DNA of 17,398 nt from B16-G9 sp964400655 (lineage in GTDB: Bacteria; Bacteroidota; Bacteroidia; Bacteroidales; F082): positions 1-17,398 of the forward strand of contig CAYNVN010000041.1 of the NCBI GenBank assembly GCA_964400655.1, read 5' to 3'. A model generated the notes under the pieces. The model made no database searches and had not been told where the DNA came from. It saw only the letters and a list, made by a program, of their open reading frames with translations. A program made the position numbers and the translations under genes. Numbering within the stretch: position 1 is the first letter of the stretch; every line of letters begins with the position of its first letter. Shown here in pieces: positions 1 to 8,003 of the stretch.

Positions 1-101
1 CTGCGTTCGCAGTAGGAATTTTTTGCCCACACAAAAGCCATTTCCAGATAACTCTTGTCAAATTTATTTTGTCTTTCGTTAATATCTTTCATCACCATCA
101 T
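1..101 (-). CDS. dCMP/CMP deaminase-type protein, 5' end only
   Basis: Partial gene that runs off the left edge. The minus strand reads MMVMKDINERQNKFDKSY, then a segment containing LEMAFVWAKNSYCER. The stretch YLEMAFVWAKNSYCER is the N-terminal helix typical of ComEB-like deoxycytidylate deaminases, which make dUMP from dCMP for thymidylate synthesis. The zinc-binding motifs (HAE, PCxxC) would lie outside the window, so activity cannot be checked. Three in-frame ATGs (101, 98, 92) are possible starts; the first is used here. A TATCTTTG box lies 11 bp upstream. The assignment rests on about 33 residues and is from family memory. Confidence 0.65.
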   Translation of the reverse strand, partial: MMVMKDINERQNKFDKSYLEMAFVWAKNSYCER

Positions 102-112
102 TTTAGAGTTTA

Positions 113-120
113 CAAAGATA
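113..120 (-). promoter_or_regulatory. Bacteroidota -7 box for the deaminase gene
   Basis: On the minus strand this reads TATCTTTG, a full match to the Bacteroidota TAnnTTTG -7 element, 11 bp before the first ATG. I see no clear TTG -33 element at the usual distance. The short leader fits a transcription start very near the gene. Confidence 0.5.
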
Positions 121-215
121 CAGAAGTTTGAAGAATGTAAAAACATATACGGGATTACCCTTTCCCGAACAGATTTTCACCTGTTTTGTTGTCCCCTCCT
201 CTGAAATAAAAACAT

Positions 216-223
216 TACTTTTG
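216..223 (+). promoter_or_regulatory. Bacteroidota -7 box for the DUF438/hemerythrin gene
   Basis: TACTTTTG matches TAnnTTTG and ends 20 bp before the ATG at 244. A TTG at 189-191 lies 24 bp upstream, slightly longer than the usual spacing, so the -33 assignment is weak. Confidence 0.45.
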
Positions 224-243
224 AAAACCAAAAAAAATGCAAT

Positions 244-1482
244 ATGTCAGAATTTATCAATAACACCGGAAAACGTGCCGACGAGCTGCTTGCCTTTGTT
301 ACCGGGCTTATCAACGGGGAAAAAGGGAGCGGATTGATCAAAAAATATGAAAAGTCAATTGAAGCGGTTCAGCCTTTTGACGTGATTTTAATGACCGATA
401 TGCTGATGCAACAAGGTTTAGAACTTTCGGCGGTAAAATCGGGAATTAACAAGGCGCTAAACATGTTGTACAAAGGACTTGTTTCAGCCGAGATACCCGA
501 TTATTCAGCCATCCCATTTCTTGACAGTCTTGTTAATGAAAACAACGAGCTCAACCGCCGGCTCATTGAGATGCGTCCGCTCATCAAAGCTTTTAATCAA
601 AAAGATATTGACAAAGAAGAACGTCAGGAGATTTTAGATGAAATAAGCGACCGGGTTTTTGAACTGCAACAGTTTGAGGTTCACTACATAAAAAAAGAAA
701 ATATTTTATTTCCTTATGTGGAAAAATATTTAAAAGAATATGGATGCCTGTCGCTGATGTGGGCCTACCATGACGACATCAGGAAATACACCAAAGAGAT
801 TATTGAACTTATTGACCGCGACAATACCGACCTGAAAAGGCTGAACCGTTTGCTGGGCGACCTCTTTTTTGTAATGTATGCCATACGATTCCGCGAAGAG
901 TATATTTTATTCCCTGTTATTTTTAAATTAATTCCCGATGAAATTTGGGACGAAATGATGAAACAATCGATGGCCGAGGGTTTTGCTTTTATTGAAAAAC
1001 CGGAACTGCTCACCATTGCTGCCGAAAAAAAGGAAAAAGAGTCGCACAAGCAAAAAACAACCGTTATTTCCGATTTTGATGCCGTTTTGGATATGGGCAC
1101 AGGATTGCTTAAACTGGAGCAGGCCATTATGATGCTCAACCATTTACCAGTGGATATGACCTTTGTTGACGAAAATGATGAGGTACGCTATTTTTCCACT
1201 CCCGGGCACCGTATTTTTCCACGTTCAAAAGCCATTATCGGCAGGCTGGTTGAAAACTGTCATCCCCCATCAAGCGTACATATTGTAAAAGAGCTTTTGG
1301 ACGCATTCAAAGCCGGAACCAAACAAAAAGAGAGCTTTTGGATAGAGATGGGGCCTAAGTTTATTTTAATCCAATACTTTGCGATTCATGACGAAAAGGG
1401 CAATTACAGAGGAACCCTCGAAGTGAGCCAGGATATTTCGGAGATAAAAAAACTGAAGGGCGAGAAACGGCTGATGGAATAG
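244..1482 (+). CDS. DUF438-hemerythrin-PAS protein
   Basis: 412 residues in three parts. Residues 1-80 resemble the DUF438 N-terminal helical domain. Residues about 90-240 form a hemerythrin-like four-helix bundle, with HYIKKEN around H147/E152, WAYHDDIR with H176, and REEYILFP with E218/E219. Residues about 295-402 form a PAS-type domain containing FVDENDEVRYFS, RIFPRSKAIIGR and NCHPPSSVHIV, ending in EVSQDISEIKKL. Proteins of this architecture are thought to sense O2, NO or redox state through iron or heme; no output domain is present. The first bundle helix has no histidine (residues 85-146), where relatives as I remember them carry HPVHxF, so the metal site may be altered. No signal peptide is visible, so it is cytoplasmic. 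The gene is convergent with the next one, with only 3 bp between stop codons. Family call is firm; function is inferred. Confidence 0.85.
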   Translation: MSEFINNTGKRADELLAFVTGLINGEKGSGLIKKYEKSIEAVQPFDVILMTDMLMQQGLELSAVKSGINKALNMLYKGLVSAEIPDYSAIPFLDSLVNENNELNRRLIEMRPLIKAFNQKDIDKEERQEILDEISDRVFELQQFEVHYIKKENILFPYVEKYLKEYGCLSLMWAYHDDIRKYTKEIIELIDRDNTDLKRLNRLLGDLFFVMYAIRFREEYILFPVIFKLIPDEIWDEMMKQSMAEGFAFIEKPELLTIAAEKKEKESHKQKTTVISDFDAVLDMGTGLLKLEQAIMMLNHLPVDMTFVDENDEVRYFSTPGHRIFPRSKAIIGRLVENCHPPSSVHIVKELLDAFKAGTKQKESFWIEMGPKFILIQYFAIHDEKGNYRGTLEVSQDISEIKKLKGEKRLME

Positions 1483-1485
1483 GTT

Positions 1486-2373
1486 TTACTCGATGGAACC
1501 TTTGGTGGTCATCTGTTCGGGAAAGGTAACCTCATATTGATTGTTACAACCGTCTTCCTTAATAAAATCAATATACGATACATTATTGTTTATACCTACA
1601 CCGTGCATCTCCAGAACGCTTTTACCTTCAATGGTATAAAAACAATTGTAATTGATTTTATAACGCGATGTATCGGGACTTATTTTGATACCGTATCCTA
1701 TATCAACAGGCGTATTGCCGCTCATTGTCCCCGAAAACAGATAATAATCGTCGGGGCTTAAATAAGGTGTTGTTTCGTCTTTGTAAAGTACGTATGTAAA
1801 ATCGGCATTAAATTTCCAGGTAAATTTACCGGCATAAGTACCATCCATCACCATATTTTCAAACAACACTCTAAAAGTCTGATTACCATCGGTTTTTCCC
1901 GTTTTGGCAATTTTAATATTTTCGATATTAACCGTTAACGAATCGTAATAAAAAGGCTTAACAACCTCAATGGTTACACTTCCTGTATCGCTTTGCAGAA
2001 ACAGCGAATCGGCCACAAAACGGTATGTACCGCAACGGAAATGACGGTAAGAATCGATGTGATGCCATAAATTAATATCGTCCGACCAATATTCCATTTG
2101 AATTGTTAAGGTATCGTTTTCATTCTTCATTATTGTTTTGGCGCTGTCGAGGGTAATAATTTCTCCGTTTATCAGGCTTGAATCGTAAAGCGATTTAAAA
2201 AAAGACAACATAAACTGATTGGTAAACTGCTGCGGATACATGTAACTGTTTACCGCTTGCAGCTCACGGTTATAATCGGTTTGCGTGTTTTCAGGATGTT
2301 TTTTACACGAAACAATTATAAACATGCCAAACACCAGCAGTATAAATAAACCTGTTATATTGATCTGTTTCAC
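1486..2373 (-). CDS. Unknown lipoprotein
   Basis: 295 residues that I do not recognise. The N-terminus is a lipoprotein signal: K2, a hydrophobic run from residue 8 to 21, then VSC with the lipidated Cys at 23, followed by KK. It should be anchored to a membrane facing the periplasm or the surface. The rest is rich in aromatic residues, Asp, Ser and Thr in alternating patterns (for example TYRFVADSLFLQ and FTWKFNADFTYVLY), which suggests a beta-rich fold. No catalytic motif is visible. It starts 2 bp after the folA stop codon on the same strand, so the two are almost certainly cotranscribed, but a functional link to folate metabolism is not implied. Confidence 0.8.
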   Translation of the reverse strand: MKQINITGLFILLVFGMFIIVSCKKHPENTQTDYNRELQAVNSYMYPQQFTNQFMLSFFKSLYDSSLINGEIITLDSAKTIMKNENDTLTIQMEYWSDDINLWHHIDSYRHFRCGTYRFVADSLFLQSDTGSVTIEVVKPFYYDSLTVNIENIKIAKTGKTDGNQTFRVLFENMVMDGTYAGKFTWKFNADFTYVLYKDETTPYLSPDDYYLFSGTMSGNTPVDIGYGIKISPDTSRYKINYNCFYTIEGKSVLEMHGVGINNNVSYIDFIKEDGCNNQYEVTFPEQMTTKGSIE

Positions 2374-2375
2374 TA

Positions 2376-2870
2376 CTATTTACGTATATAGGTTTCAAAA
2401 GAATAGGTAAAATCGTTTTGCGGGTCGTTATCAACATTAACTTTTTCAATCAACTCCCATTCATTCAACGATATTTCCGGAAAAAAAGTGTCTGCCTCAA
2501 AATCTTTATGAACGCGGGTAATGTATAGTTTATCGGCCAACGGCATAAACTGCCGATAGATGGAGCCTCCGCCGATAATGAAATTTTCATTTTTGGTATC
2601 CATCTTTTCAACAGCATCTTCAATGGAGTAAGCCATCAGGCAATTATCAATCACTTCACCCGGTACATCGGTAATAATCATGCTGGTACGCTGAGGCAAC
2701 GGCCTTACCGGAAGCGAATAATAGGTATTTTTTCCCATAATTATATAATGGCCTTTGGTAAGTTCTTTAAATCGTTTAAGGTCTTTTGAGATGTGCCACA
2801 GCAGGTCGTTATCCTTTCCGATAGCATAATTTTCGGCAATGGCTACAATAATTGAAATCTGTTTGGGCAT
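2376..2870 (-). CDS. folA: Dihydrofolate reductase
   Basis: 164 residues, the normal length for bacterial DHFR, which reduces dihydrofolate to tetrahydrofolate with NADPH in the cytoplasm. Visible family features are the N-terminal strand ISIIVAIAENYAIGK, the LLWHISKDLKRFK segment with the substrate-binding acid at D30, the cofactor segment YIIMGKNTYYSL, and the NADPH loop FIIGGGSIYRQF, followed by the C-terminal LYITRVHKDFEADTFFPE. Leucine replaces the proline usually seen before the conserved Trp (LLW instead of xPW), which is not expected to abolish activity. First gene of a two-gene minus-strand unit with the lipoprotein, and divergent from the nucleoside transporter. Confidence 0.95.
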   Translation of the reverse strand: MPKQISIIVAIAENYAIGKDNDLLWHISKDLKRFKELTKGHYIIMGKNTYYSLPVRPLPQRTSMIITDVPGEVIDNCLMAYSIEDAVEKMDTKNENFIIGGGSIYRQFMPLADKLYITRVHKDFEADTFFPEISLNEWELIEKVNVDNDPQNDFTYSFETYIRK

Positions 2871-2893
2871 AAATCACACGGTTTTATAAGATG

Positions 2894-2901
2894 CAAAAAT
2901 A
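2894..2901 (-). promoter_or_regulatory. Bacteroidota -7 box for folA
   Basis: The minus strand reads TATTTTTG, matching TAnnTTTG, 23 bp before the folA ATG. No TTG at a good -33 distance is evident. Confidence 0.5.
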
Positions 2902-2976
2902 GGGTTATTTTTCAATCGAAATGTGTTGCCGGTTTCTATTTTATTTATAAAGTGGCAGCATTTATCACTATATTTT

Positions 2977-2984
2977 TACTTTTG
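2977..2984 (+). promoter_or_regulatory. Bacteroidota -7 box for the nucleoside transporter
   Basis: TACTTTTG matches TAnnTTTG and ends 27 bp before the ATG at 3012. It lies inside the upstream extension of the reading frame that begins at 2952, which argues that 3012 and not 2952 is the real start. Confidence 0.5.
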
Positions 2985-3011
2985 TGCTCTATACATGAAA
3001 AACAGATTGAT

Positions 3012-4262
3012 ATGAGTTTAAAATTACGCCTGATCATTATGAACTTCCTGCAATTTTTTATTTGGGGTTCATGGCTGATTACCATTGGGGGTTACTGGTT
3101 TCAAAACAAAGGCTGGACAGGAACCGAGTTTGGAGCAATATTTTCAACCATGGGTATTGCTTCGTTGTTTATGCCGGCACTGGCAGGTATTATTGCCGAC
3201 CGCTGGATAAACGCCGAGAAGTTGCTGGGAATTTTTCATATACTGGGAGCTGTTATCCTTTTCCTGTTGCCGCAAATCAACAACCCCACAGCCTTTTTCT
3301 GGGTAATGCTCATTAACATGATATTTTACATGCCAACCATTTCGCTGTCGATTACCGTGGCCTACGCAGCATTAAAACAGGAGAATATGGATGTTGTTAA
3401 AGAATATCCTCCCATCAGGGTTTTCGGCACCATTGGCTTTATTGTGGCCATGTGGACCATCAGCCTGTTACGCATCGAAACCTCCTCATTACAATTTTAC
3501 GTGGCTTCCATGGCTTCATTGTTGCTTGGATTGTACGCTTTCAGCTTACCAAAAGTACCTGTAAGTAAAGGCGGAAATAAAACACTGGTTGAATCGCTGG
3601 GATTGAAAGCTTTTACCCTGTTCAAGGATAAAAAAATGGCCATGTTCTTTATTTTTTCCATGTTGCTGGGTGCGTCGTTACAACTTACCAACGCATACGG
3701 TGATACTTTCCTGCACGATTTTGCCAAAATTCCTGAATATAAAGAATTGCTGACCGTTAAATTTCCGGCCATTATCATGTCGATTTCGCAAATGTCAGAA
3801 ACCCTGTTTATTTTGGCCATTCCGTTTTTCCTGAAAAGGTTTGGAATTAAAAAGGTGATGCTTATGAGCATGATAGCCTGGGTACTTCGTTTCGGCCTGT
3901 TTAGTTATGGTAATCCGGCCGGAGCACTATGGATGATTATCCTTTCAAACATTGTTTACGGAATGGCATTCGACTTTTTCAATATTTCGGGCTCGCTTTA
4001 TGTTGAAACTCAAACCACCTCCGATATCCGTGCCAGTGCCCAGGGATTATTTATGATGATGACCAACGGATTTGGTGCCATATTGGGAAGCTGGAGCAGC
4101 GGCGTAATTATCGACAATTTCTTTATCAACAGCAACGGCCATTTTATATGGCACGACATCTGGTTGACCTTTGCCCTCTATTCGCTGGTAGTTGCCCTGT
4201 TGTTTGCCGTATTGTTCAAACACAAACATAACCCCGAAGAGTTTGCAGATTTTAAACATTAG
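3012..4262 (+). CDS. Nucleoside:H+ symporter-type MFS transporter
   Basis: With the start at 3012 the protein has 416 residues, close to the 418 of E. coli NupG and XapB. The N-terminal helix LQFFIWGSWLITIGGYWF, the IFSTMGIASLFMPALAGIIADRW segment, the PPIRVFGTIGF motif and the late YVETQTTSDIRASAQGLFMMM motif are typical of the NHS family of the major facilitator superfamily, which imports nucleosides with protons across the inner membrane. About twelve hydrophobic segments can be seen. The reading frame can be extended to an ATG at 2952, but that would place the -7 box within the gene. It is divergent from folA. The substrate is inferred from the family; sugar or nucleoside-analogue transport is possible. 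Confidence 0.88.
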   Translation: MSLKLRLIIMNFLQFFIWGSWLITIGGYWFQNKGWTGTEFGAIFSTMGIASLFMPALAGIIADRWINAEKLLGIFHILGAVILFLLPQINNPTAFFWVMLINMIFYMPTISLSITVAYAALKQENMDVVKEYPPIRVFGTIGFIVAMWTISLLRIETSSLQFYVASMASLLLGLYAFSLPKVPVSKGGNKTLVESLGLKAFTLFKDKKMAMFFIFSMLLGASLQLTNAYGDTFLHDFAKIPEYKELLTVKFPAIIMSISQMSETLFILAIPFFLKRFGIKKVMLMSMIAWVLRFGLFSYGNPAGALWMIILSNIVYGMAFDFFNISGSLYVETQTTSDIRASAQGLFMMMTNGFGAILGSWSSGVIIDNFFINSNGHFIWHDIWLTFALYSLVVALLFAVLFKHKHNPEEFADFKH

Positions 4263-4650
4263 TTTAATCGTTTTTTTTACTGATTTTTTAAACGAGTCAT
4301 TAACCTCAACGGTTTTTTCAAAAGAAGTGTTATTTGTACACAACAAATTATATTTCTCAAAACAAACGATTAATTATATCTTAATTGTTTTAAACAACCA
4401 TCCATTTGTTACACACTAAAGCACTGTGTTATTAAGGCATTTATATGTTTAAAAAGAAAAAACACGTAAAAATTTGATATTATATATTTTTCTTACTTAG
4501 TATGCGTATTATTTACACTATCATCTTGTTTGTTTAAAATATTTTATTTTAATTTGTACATCTTTATCTTTATTGCAAATAAAGATTGATTTTAAATTCA
4601 GGTTTTAACGATGAATCCACGCAGTATTAATATTATTAATTCCCTTCATT
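4263..4650. other. AT-rich intergenic region without a gene
   Basis: 388 bp, strongly AT-rich, with no convincing reading frame and no RNA gene that I recognise. It probably holds the end of the transporter transcript and the control region of the sulfatase cluster. The only ordered feature I see is the palindrome at 4566-4586. A weak -7-like TATCTTTA (4565-4572) overlaps that palindrome. No good TAnnTTTG box is present. Confidence 0.6.
4566..4586. promoter_or_regulatory. Perfect palindrome, candidate operator of the sulfatase cluster
   Basis: Arms ATCTTTATT and AATAAAGAT are exact inverted repeats of 9 bp around a central GCA. The site lies 64 bp before the sulfatase start and overlaps a weak -7-like sequence. 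Its size and symmetry resemble operators of dimeric repressors such as LacI or GntR types. No such regulator is encoded in the window, and in AT-rich DNA chance symmetry must be considered. Confidence 0.45.
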
Positions 4651-6315
4651 ATGAAATATTTATTTAAAAACATCAAATCGTTATTTTTCATTTTGGCCGT
4701 GCTTACAGTTTTAAGTTCGTGCAATAATGCAAATAATGGCAAAAGTTCACAACATCAAAAAACAACGGTCAAACGGCCCAACATCGTTTTCTTTATAGCC
4801 GACGACATGGAGCGATTTATGTTTAATTGTCTTGAAGAGGGCAAAGGCAAAAACCTAAGTCCCAATATTGACAAACTTGCCAACGAAGGGGTGGTGATGA
4901 TGGGACAATATGTAAGCTCTTCGGTATGTACCCCCAGCCGCTACTCATGTCTTACGGGGCAGTATGCCAGCAGGGCTGTCAATCACGAATTTGACACAAC
5001 CACAAAAGCCATGGGTGGCGAAACCGTAGTACAATGGAATTCATACATCGTACCGGGACAGACAACCATTGGAACATTACTTAAAAAATATGGATACGTT
5101 ACCGGATTTTTCGGAAAAAACCATGCGGTTGAGGCTCCGGGCTGGAAAAAACTACCTTTGGATACCGACCCTACCGATCCCGAAGCCGTCAGGGTTTTGA
5201 AAAAAGATCAGGATATCATAAGAGAAAGTTTAAAAAAATGCGGTTTCGACTATTCGGGCGCACTTTATCAGGACAACCCGAGTTATCTCGGACCTGAAAA
5301 ACTAAGGGTTCAAAATCTCGACTGGATGGTTGACCACGCATTAAAGTTTTTGGACAAAACCAAAGACACCACCATGTTCCTCTATTTTGCAACCACCGTC
5401 CCGCACGGACCAAGCAATGCTTCACAATCGTGGAACGGCGACAGGCGTGTTACCGCCGAAGGCATTTTGGATGTACCGCCCAACGTATTGCCCGACAAAT
5501 CGACAATCCCCACACGCCTTATTGAGGCCGGACTTGCCACACCGGGAAATATTCCCGACACAAAAGCAAATACGCTGTGGATTGACGATGCGCTGGGAGC
5601 CATCATAAATAAATTAAAGGAACAGGGAAAACTCGATAACACCATTATTTTCTTTTTTAACGATCACGGCCAGTATGCCAAAGGCTCCATCTATCAGGGA
5701 GGCGTAAGCGACCCTTCTATTGTATGGCAGGCAGGCGGATTTAAAACCGGTAATGTCAACGAGGCACTTGTTTCAAATATCGACTTTGCTCCAACCATTA
5801 TTGATATGATTGGTGAAGACCCCGAAGCGGTTGAATCGTTTGACGGCAAAAGCTTTTTACCCATTTTGAATGGCGAAAAAGAGGAGATTCGCAAATCCCT
5901 CTATTTTGAGATGGGCTTTTCAAGAGGCGTTTTAAAAGACAGTTGTAAATACATCGCCCTGCGTTATCCCGATTTTGCCATGAAATGGGATTTGAAAAAA
6001 CGTAAAGAGATTCTTGAAAAATGGAATAATTTCAGAATTGCCAACAAGCTCAGGTATCATTATACCGACCCCAAACTACCTTTCTCACATTTGATGCTGA
6101 TACCTGGCGGCGGCGATGCCGAATACCCCTCCACAAAGCGTTACAAACATTATTACGATCCCGATCAGTTTTACGATTTAAGAACCGACCCCGGCGAACA
6201 GGTCAACCTGTTTAATAACCCCGAATACAAAGACAAAGTAGCTGACCTGCAACACGAACTAAAGGTATATCTTTCTGATTTACCGGGCATTTTCGGCGAA
6301 TTCAAAACAAAATAA
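4651..6315 (+). CDS. Lipoprotein sulfatase of the formylglycine type
   Basis: 554 residues. A signal ending in LSSC puts the lipidated Cys at 24. The alkaline-phosphatase-like sulfatase fold starts at RPNIVFFIADD, where D51 and D52 are metal ligands. The signature SVCTPSRYSCLTG has C93, the residue converted to formylglycine, with R97 of the CxPxR motif. GKNH (K156, H158), VPHGPS (H252) and NDHG (D338, H339) match further active-site positions. It would remove sulfate esters or N-sulfate from a glycan outside the cytoplasm and needs an anaerobic sulfatase-maturating enzyme (Cys type), not seen here. The C-terminus has the usual YDPDQFYDLRTDP segment. It is 27 bp upstream of the GPH transporter, so the two are probably one operon. 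Family is sure; sulfatase subfamily and substrate are unknown. Confidence 0.92.
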   Translation: MKYLFKNIKSLFFILAVLTVLSSCNNANNGKSSQHQKTTVKRPNIVFFIADDMERFMFNCLEEGKGKNLSPNIDKLANEGVVMMGQYVSSSVCTPSRYSCLTGQYASRAVNHEFDTTTKAMGGETVVQWNSYIVPGQTTIGTLLKKYGYVTGFFGKNHAVEAPGWKKLPLDTDPTDPEAVRVLKKDQDIIRESLKKCGFDYSGALYQDNPSYLGPEKLRVQNLDWMVDHALKFLDKTKDTTMFLYFATTVPHGPSNASQSWNGDRRVTAEGILDVPPNVLPDKSTIPTRLIEAGLATPGNIPDTKANTLWIDDALGAIINKLKEQGKLDNTIIFFFNDHGQYAKGSIYQGGVSDPSIVWQAGGFKTGNVNEALVSNIDFAPTIIDMIGEDPEAVESFDGKSFLPILNGEKEEIRKSLYFEMGFSRGVLKDSCKYIALRYPDFAMKWDLKKRKEILEKWNNFRIANKLRYHYTDPKLPFSHLMLIPGGGDAEYPSTKRYKHYYDPDQFYDLRTDPGEQVNLFNNPEYKDKVADLQHELKVYLSDLPGIFGEFKTK

Positions 6316-6342
6316 CAAACCTGCTTCGTTTAAACAATTAAG

Positions 6343-7956
6343 ATGAATAACCTGACAAACGAAAAAGTACCCATACGCGAAAAAATAGGTTATGCCCTCG
6401 GCGACGGTGCCGCAAACATTGCATGGAGAGGGGTAGCCACATTTTTATTCATTTTTTACACCGATGTTTTCGGGCTGAATCCGGTTACGGTTGGTATTTT
6501 GTTTTTTGTTGCCAGATTCAGCGACGGCATCAGCGATGTATTAATGGGAATCATTGGCGACCGCACAAAATCCAAATACGGAAAATTCCGCCCCTGGATA
6601 CTTTGGACAGCCATACCCTTTGGGGTTATTCTATCGTTGTTGTTTACCGCTCCCGCATTCAGTATGACCGGGAAAATCATTTATGCTTACGCCACCTATA
6701 TTCTTTTCACCCTCGTTTATACGGCAAGCAACATCCCTTACGGTGCTTTGATGGCGGTAATGACAGGCGATGATAAAGAGCGGACAAGCATAGGCTCATA
6801 CCGGATGGTGGGCGCTTTTACCGGCGGAATGCTTGTGCAGGGAGCCCTGTTGTATCTGGTGGCACATTTTGGAAACGTCGATCCGAAAATTGCCGTTGAA
6901 AGGCTTGATGACGACAAATACCAAGTAACGGTTTCATCGCCTTTTGATGTACCCAATGCCAATATTAATACCGAAAATCACATTGCCCTGTTTACCTGGG
7001 CAAATGATACGCTTAATAAAGATATCCCCACCAAAGGAAAAAGTTTTCGGATGAAAGCCGAAAAGATGTACACTTTTATTGTTACCGGCGAATCGGGTTT
7101 AACCGAAGCAAGTTTTTCCATTATCAATCAAAAAAAAGGATACAGCTACTCCATCTATCTGATGTCGATAATCCTGTCGCTGGCCATGTTTATCACCTTT
7201 TACAGTACCAAAGAGCGTATAAAGCCGCCCAAATCGCAAAAGAGCAATCTTAAACAGGATTTCAAAGACCTGATAAAAAACAAACCCTGGCTGGTTTTAC
7301 TGGGCATCGGATTGTTTTTCAACATTTACAACTCCATCAAACAGGGAATAATCGTTATCTATTTTACGCATTATCTGCACAATCAGTTGCTGGCCTCTTC
7401 ATTTATGGTGGGTTTAACACTGGCTTCCATATTTGGTGCCATGCTAACCGCTCCGCTGGGCCGTAAATTCGGTAAAAAACGCCTCTTTATTTATGCCCTT
7501 CTCTTCTCTGGTTCGGTAAATGCCCTGCTTATGTTTTGTCAGTCGGGCGATATTATTCCCATCTTTATACTGGGCATTGTTTCCGAATTTGGTGCGGCCA
7601 TTTTCCCAACCCTGTTTTTTGCCATGCTTGGCGATGCCGCCGACTACTCGGAATACAAAAACGGCAGAAGGGCAACAGGCCTTATCTATTCGGCAGGTTC
7701 GTTTTCCACTAAATTTGGCGGCGGTATAGCCGGTGCCGTTATCGGCTTTGTTCTTGCTGCATATGCTTACAATGGCCAGGATGCAACAGCCATCGAAGGC
7801 GCTATTCCGGGAATCATTATGCTGATGAGCTGGATACCCGCCCTTGTGGCAGCCGTAGCAGCCCTTTTTATGACACTCTACCCGCTCGACCAGGAAAAAA
7901 TCGAGTTGATAACAATAGAATTAAGAGAAAGACGCGAAAAAGAATCGGCTGTTTAA
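6343..7956 (+). CDS. GPH-family sugar:cation symporter with a periplasmic insert
   Basis: 537 residues, against about 450-480 for ordinary members of the glycoside-pentoside-hexuronide family (MelB-like inner-membrane symporters). Family features are GYALGDGAANIAW at the N-terminus, ARFSDGISDVLMG with R58, D61 and D65 (the cation-site region), GDRTKSKYGKFRPW at 72-85, and GDAADYSEYKNGRRATG in the second half. Between helix 5 and helix 6 (about residues 176-264) there is a hydrophilic, beta-looking stretch of nearly 90 residues that should lie in the periplasm. The gene follows the sulfatase by 27 bp and precedes GH9 by 47 bp. It likely imports the product of these enzymes; the sugar and coupling ion are not known. 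Confidence 0.9.
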   Translation: MNNLTNEKVPIREKIGYALGDGAANIAWRGVATFLFIFYTDVFGLNPVTVGILFFVARFSDGISDVLMGIIGDRTKSKYGKFRPWILWTAIPFGVILSLLFTAPAFSMTGKIIYAYATYILFTLVYTASNIPYGALMAVMTGDDKERTSIGSYRMVGAFTGGMLVQGALLYLVAHFGNVDPKIAVERLDDDKYQVTVSSPFDVPNANINTENHIALFTWANDTLNKDIPTKGKSFRMKAEKMYTFIVTGESGLTEASFSIINQKKGYSYSIYLMSIILSLAMFITFYSTKERIKPPKSQKSNLKQDFKDLIKNKPWLVLLGIGLFFNIYNSIKQGIIVIYFTHYLHNQLLASSFMVGLTLASIFGAMLTAPLGRKFGKKRLFIYALLFSGSVNALLMFCQSGDIIPIFILGIVSEFGAAIFPTLFFAMLGDAADYSEYKNGRRATGLIYSAGSFSTKFGGGIAGAVIGFVLAAYAYNGQDATAIEGAIPGIIMLMSWIPALVAAVAALFMTLYPLDQEKIELITIELRERREKESAV

Positions 7957-7970
7957 AGCCGGGTCTTTTT
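7945..7970 (+). terminator. Possible weak intrinsic terminator or attenuator
   Basis: CGGCT (7946-7950) pairs with AGCCG (7957-7961) around the loop GTTTAA, and a T-run follows at 7966-7970. The hairpin includes the stop codon of the GPH gene. The stem is only 5 bp (6 with a wobble pair), so it might lower rather than stop transcription into GH9. Confidence 0.35.
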
Positions 7971-8003
7971 ATATAATTACATACATATGTTAAAACTTAA
8001 AAC

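Noticed and set aside
765..1143. Minus-strand open reading frames opposite the DUF438 gene
   Set aside because: They are shadows of a well-supported plus-strand gene, with low-complexity translations and no start signals.
2952..3011. 20-residue upstream extension of the nucleoside transporter
   Set aside because: It contains the -7 box, and the protein from 3012 has the normal family length.
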